Below, piece after piece: positions 33,871 through 42,000 of a stretch of 64,000 nt of DNA. The notes below the pieces were generated by a model. That model was not told where the DNA came from. It saw only the letters and a program-made list of their open reading frames with translations, and made no database searches. The stretch's first letter is position 1, and the number at the start of each line of letters is the position of its first letter. This DNA comes from Rubritalea squalenifaciens DSM 18772 (GTDB lineage: Bacteria; Verrucomicrobiota; Verrucomicrobiia; Verrucomicrobiales; Akkermansiaceae). The stretch covers positions 411,091 to 475,090 of the forward strand of contig NZ_FQYR01000002.1 of NCBI RefSeq assembly GCF_900141815.1. Direction: 5' to 3'. The translations under genes were made by a program, and so were the position numbers.

Positions 33871-34419
33871 ATGAGTAAGACAACAGCAGCCAAGCCGCTG
33901 CGTAATCCCGATGAGGGCACCCTGACCCCGGCGTACTTCCGCTGGATGGTCGCGCATGCGAGCGATGAGGAATTTGAAGCATGCTACCGCAAGTCCCGCC
34001 AGACCGCAGTCCGCGTCTACGCGGACCTCCTGCAGCAGGACACAGAGCATGCGGAGCAGGATAAGCAAGAAGCAGATATGTTAGAACATGACCATGAGAG
34101 GCAAGCTGCCGGCACGGCAGGAGAGACCCCGCAGGGAGACATTCCCGGCGGGACAGACGGAGCAGGCAGCACAGACGGAGCAGGTGGCACAGAGCTCTTC
34201 ACCCACGCGGAGGACAGCCCCGCCAGCGGTGAAGAGACAGAGGCTAACAGCAGCACCGAAAATGAAGGCGGCGAGCCAGCAGTGAATCTGCCGTGCGAAA
34301 CTGCAGAGCTAGAAGAGGACCTGGAGAACATGCACCACAAGACCTTCCAGAAGAAATACGGCCTCAGCAAGAAGGCCTACCGCGAGCAAGCGGCCAATGG
34401 TGAGGAGGTGGCTCTGTGA
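33871..34419 (+). CDS. Phage-module acidic protein
   Basis: 182 residues. A helical N terminus is followed by a long low-complexity Gly/Thr/Glu/Ser stretch (about residues 85-145), then a helix and ENMHHKTFQKKYGL. The low-complexity region suggests a flexible linker, perhaps in assembly. Overlaps the next gene (ATGA). No family. Confidence 0.55.
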   Translation: MSKTTAAKPLRNPDEGTLTPAYFRWMVAHASDEEFEACYRKSRQTAVRVYADLLQQDTEHAEQDKQEADMLEHDHERQAAGTAGETPQGDIPGGTDGAGSTDGAGGTELFTHAEDSPASGEETEANSSTENEGGEPAVNLPCETAELEEDLENMHHKTFQKKYGLSKKAYREQAANGEEVAL

Positions 34420-35351
34420 GATACTTTACCCCACTATACAGCGCCGCAGGAGCCCTGCTCGGTGGCGAGGGCGGCGGCGCGAATCCCGCTGCGGAGGAAG
34501 CTGGCGCAGAGCAGGCATCCGTATCTAACAGTGACTCTGGAGATTCCGCAGAGCCTGCCGCAGAATCGGTACCACTCAGCGTGACCGGGGAGAACGGAGA
34601 ATTCCACCCGGACTGGCTGGAGCAGGAATCGCTGGCCGACTACCGCAAGACACTGAGCAAATTCAAAACCCCGGAGGACTTGGCGCGCAGCTACGCCAAT
34701 CTCGAGCGCATGCGCCGTGTGCCCGATCTCGGCGAGGAGGCCGACCAGAAGGCCGTAGAAACATTCCGCCGCGCCAATGACATCCCGCTGGAAGCTGGCG
34801 GCTACGAGCTGCAGCTGCCGGAGGAACTGCCTGCCGGAGTGGAAATGCCCGAGGGCGCGCTGGAGCACTACCAGCAGCTGGCCCACGGCATCAATGCCAC
34901 TCCCGCCCAGGCTCAGGCCATCCTGGACAAGCACCTCGAGTACCTGAGCAGCCAGGCGCAGGAGGCCGAGGGCACGCTCACCAAAGCGCGCCAGCAGGCC
35001 GTGGGCGAACTCCGCCGCGAGTGGGGTCACGAGTTCGACGCCAAGCTGCAGAACGCACAGAAAGTCTACGATGTCTTCTCCTCCATCGCCGGCGTGAACC
35101 TGGAACGCGCCGACTTCACCGAGAACGTGGAATTCGTCAAGCTCATGGCCGCCGTCAGCAGCAAACTCAGCGAAGGCAGCTTCCACCAGGCCAGCCAGGG
35201 CATCCCCGGCAGCCAGTTCACCGGCGGCAAGCAGGAAGCCCAGAACATCATGAGCAGCCCCACCCACCCGGACCACGCCGCCTTCTGGGACAGCAGTCAC
35301 CCCCAGCACCAAAGCATCCAGCGCAAAGTCGCCCAGCTCCAGCAGGGGTAG
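34416..35351 (+). CDS. Probable capsid assembly scaffold protein
   Basis: 311 residues, acidic and largely helical: a flexible N-terminal third, then [20 protein letters not shown] and [18 protein letters not shown], a coiled centre ([36 protein letters not shown]), and a basic-rich tail. Length, acidity and position after the portal fit podovirus scaffold proteins. The expected capsid gene does not follow: the next bases are a terminator and a 7-bp tandem repeat. Confidence 0.75.
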   Translation: MRYFTPLYSAAGALLGGEGGGANPAAEEAGAEQASVSNSDSGDSAEPAAESVPLSVTGENGEFHPDWLEQESLADYRKTLSKFKTPEDLARSYANLERMRRVPDLGEEADQKAVETFRRANDIPLEAGGYELQLPEELPAGVEMPEGALEHYQQLAHGINATPAQAQAILDKHLEYLSSQAQEAEGTLTKARQQAVGELRREWGHEFDAKLQNAQKVYDVFSSIAGVNLERADFTENVEFVKLMAAVSSKLSEGSFHQASQGIPGSQFTGGKQEAQNIMSSPTHPDHAAFWDSSHPQHQSIQRKVAQLQQG

Positions 35352-35387
35352 GATTTCTTCCTAACAAGATAGAAGAAACTCCAAGCC

Positions 35388-35426
35388 ATCACCCCGACCA
35401 CTCCCCGTGGCCGGGGTGATTTGTTT
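35388..35426 (+). terminator. Terminator of the phage packaging operon
   Basis: Stem ATCACCCCG / CGGGGTGAT, with an inner CCCCGTGG, followed by TTTGTTTG, 37 bases after the stop of the scaffold gene. Confidence 0.85.
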
Positions 35427-35443
35427 GTCCCTTGGGGAGTGAT

Positions 35444-35615
<172 letters not shown>

Positions 35616-35695
35616 CTGGCGAGACGGAACCTCACTAGGTGGATCGTAATCTACGCGTCGAACACCTAGGACATACTCCCAAAAACTCTCCGCGT

Positions 35696-35970
35696 CAGAT
35701 TACCAGCTTGATGCAGAGGAGAACCCCAAAGGGGTTCCGCATGTTAGCCCAGCGGTTGCGGACCAGCGGGCCGCTACCCTGGGACCCAGACCCTCCCGAC
35801 AAACGACCCCAACGGGGTCGCGTAAATCCTACATCTCCCGCTGCATGAGTCAGCATCTGTCCAAGGTCTACACCCCGGAGGGGTGGTGGAAGGAATGAAG
35901 TTCAAAGGCTAACAGCATGAGTGAAGATGCGACTTGTCTTTTCCTCGGGAATTGACTGTCCTTTTATTGA
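35696..35970 (+). repeat. Border element E1 (left end truncated)
   Basis: The element starts at CAGATTACCAGCTTGATGC, contains a variant module A (hairpins GAACCCCAAAGGGGTTC and CGACCCCAACGGGGTCG), and ends in GCTTGTC..ATTGACTGTCCTTTTATTGA. It lacks the left terminal inverted repeat seen in E2 and E3. The first gene of the region follows. Confidence 0.8.
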
Positions 35971-36005
35971 TGATGGCTATGACACCTACACTACCCACGA
36001 TGATT

Positions 36006-36392
36006 ATGAATAAAAGCTGGATCCAGTTGTTGCTCATAATGTGCTTTGCATTACTTGGCTGTGATAATGAAAAAACTCCTAATCTGGATTATGTGATCGT
36101 TTTGGCAAATGGGAAGTCACCCAATACGTGGGTTCTAAAGATTAATGATGAGGCTGTCGCGGTCTTGATGGTATCTGGAACTTTTCCTGAGGGCCAAAGC
36201 CAGTTTTCAATGAGTGATAGCGTCAGTGGTGGTGGAAGCAAAAGCGTTAAAACGTCTCGAGTTGTATTTCATACCGCGGAATCTGATCACGAGGTGAAAT
36301 GGCAGTCCACAGATATTCATCATGTCATAGTGAACGGGGTGAAACACAAGCTGTCTGCTGACAATGGTCCTATAGAAATTACGGTACAATAA
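36006..36392 (+). CDS. Small lipoprotein, unknown function
   Basis: 128 residues from the ATG at 36006 (36000 also possible). Lipobox FALLGC at about residue 17. The mature part is beta-rich (VIVLANGKSPNTWVLKI, EVKWQSTDIHHVIVNG). AT-rich compared with the surroundings. Its TAA stop is the first part of the left terminus of element E2. No family. Confidence 0.65.
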   Translation: MNKSWIQLLLIMCFALLGCDNEKTPNLDYVIVLANGKSPNTWVLKINDEAVAVLMVSGTFPEGQSQFSMSDSVSGGGSKSVKTSRVVFHTAESDHEVKWQSTDIHHVIVNGVKHKLSADNGPIEITVQ

Positions 36393-36781
36393 TAAAAGGA
36401 CACGCACGTAATAACGTACGCGGAAACTTTTTCCTTCAGATTACCAGCTTGATGCAGTGGCGAACCCCAAAGGGGTTCCGCATGTTAGCCCAGCGGTTGC
36501 GGACCAGCGGGCCGCTACCCTGGGACCCAGACCCTCCCAACAAACGACCCCAACGGGGTCGCGTAAATCCTACATCTCCCCGTTCCATCTCTCCCAGAAA
36601 CACCCCGGAGGGGTGATGGAAAGTAGCGCGGCGGTAAGCTTGCCCGAGCAAGCGCCACCCCGGGAACAGGCCCCCCAACACAACCACCCCGGAGGGGTGG
36701 TGGAAGGATCAGAAGAGGTAAGGCTAACAGAATACGTGAAGATGCAGCTTGTCTTTTCCTCGGGAATTGTCTTTTATTATG
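36389..36781 (+). repeat. Border element E2 (complete)
   Basis: This complete copy runs from ATAATAAAAGGACACGCACG through a variant module A, two CACCCCGGAGGGGTGG-type hairpins and GCTAACAGAATACGTGAAG to GAATTGTCTTTTATTATG. The two ends are inverted: (C)ATAATAAAAGGACA on the left and TGTCCTTTTATTATG in the other copies on the right. The length of about 393 bp and the termini are compatible with a non-autonomous transposon. Confidence 0.85.
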
Positions 36782-36818
36782 TAGTGCTGCGAGAACACGG
36801 GAAAATTAGATAAACCTT

Positions 36819-37205
36819 ATGGGAAAACGACTATCACCAACCGCGTTTCGAGAATATCCAGTTTGGAAATGGGATGATGCGCAGGAAAAACACGAGCCAC
36901 TTACCAAGTGGCAACCTCTGCCAAAGGATGAGCCAACCTTGTTCATTAAGGCTAATTTCGTCGCGGCCGACGGAACCGCGTTCGAAGGCTATTTGATTGG
37001 GCTTGAATCATATTACGCTGTCGGTCTTTTTGTTGATGGAACCGAGCATGTGCTCAACCTCAATCTCCCGGACATGATCGAATCGAGTTTGAAGGTGATC
37101 TGTCAGCGAATTGGAAAAGAGAAAGTGACGCTTTTCCCTCTTCACTACGAGACGGAAGTTGCTTTTGAAGGGCAATCTCCGATAGCGGGGGTTCTTACTA
37201 TCTGA
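36819..37205 (+). CDS. Hypothetical protein, possible immunity-type
   Basis: 128 residues, without signal peptide. It has a Trp/Pro-rich first half (REYPVWKWDDAQEKHEPLTK) and a mixed alpha/beta domain with FIKANFVAADGTAFEGYL. Size and soluble character would suit an immunity protein of a toxin system, but no family is recognised. It stands alone between E2 and an IS remnant. Confidence 0.6.
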   Translation: MGKRLSPTAFREYPVWKWDDAQEKHEPLTKWQPLPKDEPTLFIKANFVAADGTAFEGYLIGLESYYAVGLFVDGTEHVLNLNLPDMIESSLKVICQRIGKEKVTLFPLHYETEVAFEGQSPIAGVLTI

Positions 37206-37277
37206 TGGCGATTAAGCCCCCTGGCGAGGGCCTTGCGCTTAGTTTGCACAATGCCCCGTAATGGATAGCGACGAAGT

Positions 37278-37676
37278 TGTTACGCACCAATTTGAGATCG
37301 TATGATCTTGCCGAATTGATGTCGTAGGATTTTTGTGGGATTTTTGTGGGATTACCACGCTTTCATAAGAATCTGGTTCCAGAAGCATCATACACAGTGA
37401 GGTGGTATGATGCTTTTTGCGTTCAGGCGATGGGGCTCTGCCCCAGACCCCGGGATTTTCCGAGGCATGGCACAGGCTCTCGATGAGCCGTTTTTTATGA
37501 TGCGGAAGGCCGCACCCACTGTGTGATGGTGGATGCGGCCCTGTTTTTTACGACGCCATCGGTCGCCCGTGCTTCCGGTTATCTGTTACGCACCAATTTG
37601 AGATCGTATGATCTTGCTGTTACGCACCGATTTGAGACCGTATGATCTTGCCGAATTGATGTCGTAGGATTTTTGT
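37278..37676. repeat. Direct-repeat unit with two terminator-like hairpins
   Basis: A 57-bp sequence starting GTTACGCACCAATTTGAGAT occurs at 37278-37336 and again, with two changes, at 37619-37676; a 33-bp partial copy lies at 37585-37617. Between them are two hairpins with T-tracts: AGCATCATAC/GTATGATGCT (37384-37414) and GGCCGCA/TGCGGCC (37508-37540). No gene. It could be the non-coding remnant of an insertion sequence. Confidence 0.75.
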
Positions 37677-37756
37677 TAGCGTATTAAAGAGACAGTGCGG
37701 ATTAACATTCAAGCTGCAACACGAATTCATAGTTTTGTTAGGTTGATGTTCTGTGG

Positions 37757-38077
37757 TCATCCGGCCAAGTGTTTGATGAATGAATCAGGAGTCCTGAAGC
37801 CCATGGTCTTGCGCGGGCGTTGGTTGATTTCCTCCTGAACCTGCTGGTAGATTTCAGGGGCGATGGGCAGGTGGTTGCCTGTTTTTTTAGGGAAGTATTC
37901 CCTGATAAGACCAATGGTGTTCTCTACCAGCCCCTTCTCCCAGGCATGGTAGGGGTTGCAGAAGAAGGGCTTCGAACCTGTTGCGCTGGCGACTTCCCGG
38001 AAATTTGAAAACTCGGTGCCATTGTCATAGGTGATCGTCCTGGTCTTGAATTTTTTGAGGGCATAATAAAAGGACAC
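37757..38077 (-). pseudogene. IS30-family transposase, C-terminal fragment
   Basis: 106 residues of the C-terminal catalytic part. YDNGTEF carries the second DDE aspartate; GLVENTIGLIREYFPKK carries the glutamate; QRPRKTMGFRTP closes the domain, as in IS30. The N-terminal DNA-binding domain and first Asp are missing. The truncated side lies directly against the left terminus of element E3 (CATAATAAAAGGACA), and the other side is near TATTAAAGAGACAG (37679). The fragment therefore lies between border-like sequences. Confidence 0.85.
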
Positions 38078-38460
38078 GCACGTAATAACGTACGCGAAAA
38101 CTTTTTCCTTCAGATTACCAGCTTGATGCAGTGTCGAACCCCAAAGGGGTTCCGCATGTTAGCCCAGCGGTTGCGGACCAGCGGGCCGCTACCCTGGGAC
38201 CCAGACCCTCCCGACAAACGACCCCAACGGGGTCGCGCAAATCCTACATCTCCCCGTTCCATCTCTCCCGGAAACACCCCGGAGGGGTGATGGAAAGTAG
38301 CGCGGCGGTAAGCTTGCCCATGCAAGCGCCACCCCGGGACCAGGATCCCTCACACAGAACCCACCCCGGAGGAGTGGTGGAAGGAGAGGAGTTCAAAGGC
38401 TAACAGGGCGAGTGATGTTGCTTGTCCTTACCACAGAAATTGTGTGTCACTTTAAGTGAT
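38062..38460 (+). repeat. Border element E3
   Basis: A nearly complete copy with left end CATAATAAAAGGACACGCAC, the variant module A and CACCCCGGAGGGGTG parts. The right end is diverged (GATGTTGCTTGTCC..TGTGTGTCACTTTAAGTGA) compared with E2. Confidence 0.85.
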
Positions 38461-38508
38461 AAATGATGCGTACAAAAAATAAGAGGGGCGCGACCGTATT
38501 AAGGTGAT

Positions 38509-38838
38509 ATGCAGAAACTGATTCAAACAGACCGAAAGGAGTGTACATTTGGGGCGGATGAAATAATTGGCTACCTCACTTTGCTTCCTGAAGAGATCGC
38601 AAAGATAAATAACTTCCATGTACAGACGTTTTGGACGGATGGAATGGGGGATACAGAGCTGATCTATTTGGTGGCTCCTAGATTTGAATGCGCACTATTT
38701 CGTTATGTAATGGCTCCCCAGAATAAATATACGGCTATAGCAGTGGATCCCAGAAAAACATACCCAAACAATCTGTTGTCTGAAATTGTAAATGCTCTCA
38801 ACTTAAGTTCGGAAGATATACTTGATGTTACTTGTTAA
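38509..38838 (+). CDS. Small hypothetical protein, possible immunity-type
   Basis: 109 residues, without signal peptide or membrane segment. An acidic alpha/beta protein (GADEIIGYLTLLPEEIAKIN, DTELIYLVAPRFECALFR). Low GC. The position, after a border element and before the truncated Rhs gene, and the soluble acidic character suggest an orphan immunity gene. No family recognised. Confidence 0.6.
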   Translation: MQKLIQTDRKECTFGADEIIGYLTLLPEEIAKINNFHVQTFWTDGMGDTELIYLVAPRFECALFRYVMAPQNKYTAIAVDPRKTYPNNLLSEIVNALNLSSEDILDVTC

Positions 38839-38878
38839 TGGTCTCATTCTCATCGTAGATGATTAGTTGCCTACTCAA

Positions 38879-39065
38879 GGTCCACACCCCGGAGGGGTGA
38901 TGGAAAGTAGCGCGGCGGTAAGCTTGCCCGTGCAAGCGCCACCCCGGGAACAGGATCCCCCCTCAAGCCACCCCGGAGGGGTGGTGGAAGGAGTGGAGTT
39001 TAAAGGCTAACAGGACGAGAGATGCGGCTTGTCTTTTCCTCTGGAATTGTCTGTCCTTATATTAT
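38879..39065 (+). repeat. Border element E4 (right half)
   Basis: Starts at the CACCCCGGAGGGGTGATGG hairpin and ends in ATGCGGCTTGTC..ATTGTCTGTCCTTATATTATG. The left half with terminal repeat and module A is absent. Directly joined to the truncated Rhs coding sequence. Confidence 0.85.
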
Positions 39066-42000
39066 GATAATGATACAGTAAACTATGAGAAAGCGATTGA
39101 ACTAGTTTATGATAATGGGACAGATCCTACGAAGTTCATCAACAAGACCGTTAATGCCGACGAAGCCTCTGGAGCTAAGTATCGCAAGATCAGTTTGTTG
39201 GGGCGCCCGGTAGGAGACGGCAAGCCTCAGTCCGAGGCGGAAAGCGATGAGGAGCCTGAGGAATCTTACGTTGACGCTCTTACTCGTGACTTCAGCCATT
39301 CTACCACGGATCTCTACATTCCCGTGCCAGCCAGTGAGTTGGTTCTCGCAGTCAGGCGTAATGCTTCTCCATTCACCTGGAGTAGTGCTGAGGACTCTCA
39401 GGGGAGAGGCGTTTACGGTGGGCTCTTGGCGGAGGAACGTCCGGACTTGGCGTTTGGGGCCGGTTGGAGTTCTAATCTGAGTCCGCGAATCATTCTGTCA
39501 GAGCAAGTAGATCAGTATGAAAACCTAGTGGCCTTGATGGATAAGCAGACCCGTAAGGAAAAAGGCTTGGTCCAGGGGCAGGCCAATACGGCTACGGTGA
39601 TTGATGAGCATGGTATGAGTTATCAGTTTGTAATCGGCTATAACAACGGAGCACCACGCTTCATGCCTATGCCTAGTGCCAGTAACCAATTGCAGAATTA
39701 TCTGGCGACTTTAGAGCTAGACGGAGGAGAGTATGTCTTTAAGAAGAAGTTTGGGACGACCCTTCGATTTGATAATTCTACTTACGATCAGTTACTTTCT
39801 AACAATAGAAGGCATGGTTCAAAGCAATATACGAAGAAGACCTACTCGCGATTGAATAATGTAACTGACCGTTATGGTGAGCAACTTGTCTATACTTATC
39901 GTGATGAGATCAACCTGATACCAGCTGAGATCTACGTGGCGAGCCGACCTTCACTGGGAATTGCGATACATCAGGATACGAACGGAAGAGTCACTTCTGT
40001 GGTGGATCCAAAAGGAAATACAGTGAACTATGGCTACCAGGGCGCTTCCGGGGCCGTCATAAGTGGAGATGCAGAAGCCTACCCTGCGGATAGTCTGCTT
40101 GCCTCGGTAACCCGTGGCGGTATTCAAACAGCCGAATACAAATATAGTGCAGCAGTAGAGGATGATCCGAGAGATACCCCTCTAGAATCAGAAAACGGAC
40201 AGTTCTATGACATCCGTGCATGGGCTGAGGTAAATGGCTCTTATGAACAGTATTCAGTCGATACCTGTCATGTGAACTTGTCTAGCATCAAGGATGCCTA
40301 TGGAAATGAGACTTCGATTTCTTATGCCTTTGATGAGTCCCGTAGTAGTTTTGTCCGTGAGGCAAGGTACGCTCCTATTTTCAAGGACGGAAAGAATCAA
40401 CTGGAGTATATCGGTTTCTTCAAAGGAAATGTTCCAGTCATCGGTTTGCCTAGGGATGTCTCAAATATCCAGACTCCAGGTGGCCGTATCATGGGTGTCA
40501 GTGGGACACATCTGGTGGAGGCTACCGACGACGGCATAGAGCCTGTTGCCCGGCAGACCATGGTTGCGGATGTGGAGGGAAATGTCACGACCTACACTTG
40601 GGGTGGATTCGCAGTGAATGAATTCCAGGATCCAGATCTAGACTACGTATACAGCGAGCAGGTTTCTAAGACTCACGTCATTGGATATCAGACGATGACA
40701 ATCGCTTATGACGGAGGTGGAACCGAGTCCTTAGCCTTCTCTCCAAGCGCTGGCTACGCCTTGCAGAGTGTCGTAGACTTCAGTGGGAATACCACTACTT
40801 ACAATTACACGGACCCGGCCCCTGCTGAAGTGTCAAACTTTGGAGGATCAGGATTCTCTGTCTACGGCGACCCGAATAGCGAAACCAAAATCACGTCAGG
40901 TGGCAATGTAGTGCGTAACTACCAGTATGACTCTGCCACCAGGGTCATGAAGGAGATCGAGGACGCACTGGGCCGCAAGACCAACTACACCATCGCAGCC
41001 AATGGCCTGCGGACCGATGAGGTGGTGACCAATGCGGCGGGTGTCAAAATGAGCGAAAAAGTCTTTGCCTACGGCCAGAATGGCTTCGCCGCCTTCATGT
41101 CTAGCAGCAAAGTCAAGGCATTCGCCACGAATCCTGAACTGGACGACCCGGCCTGGGTGAGTGACATCGTCACTCTCTATGAGGCGGACTCTAACGGACG
41201 CGTGCAGCGCAGTGCGGTGGATATGAATGGGAACAGTTCCATTGATAGCGGAGACCTCATCTCCTCCTACACCTATGACCGCAATGGCAACAAGCTCAGC
41301 GTGACCGATCCAGAGGGGAATACCACCTACTTCCACTACGATGCGCTTAACCGCCTGGTGAAAGTGGTCAACCCGGACGGCTCCAGCAAGCAGATGGTCT
41401 ACGACTACCGCAGTAACAAAGTCATGGATATCGATGAGCTGGGCCTCAAGACCGGCTATGTCTACGACGCTGGCAACCGCCTTGTGACGACCGTCAGGGA
41501 CATGAACCGAAACCTGAGCTACAATGCCACCAGCAATACCTTCAGCGGCATTGATACAAATACCGACCTCATTTCTTCGGTCACCTACAACAATCTCAAC
41601 GTCCCGGTTGCTGCCACAGACACCCGCGGCTATATCACCGTCACGGAGTATGACTACCTCGTGCGTCCGACCAAGGTGATCACTCCAAAGGAGAACACCT
41701 TGCCAGACACTACTCCAGATGCTGGCTCGGGCTACGTCTCCAGCATGTTCTATGGGGACAATGCCGGCGGATCCGCCTTCAATGTCTCCGGCTTCAAGCC
41801 GACCAAAGCCACAGACCCGAGAGGCTACAGGACCTACGCCAAGTACGATGACCTCTACCGCCCGGTGGAGAGCTACAAGGAGTACGACAAGACGAACGGC
41901 TACTTCAGCAAGTCACTCACCACCTATGATGCGGTAGGCAATGCCCTCACCGTTACCACCTGGAGAAATCCTTTCCAGATCACTGAGAGTCAGGATGGAA

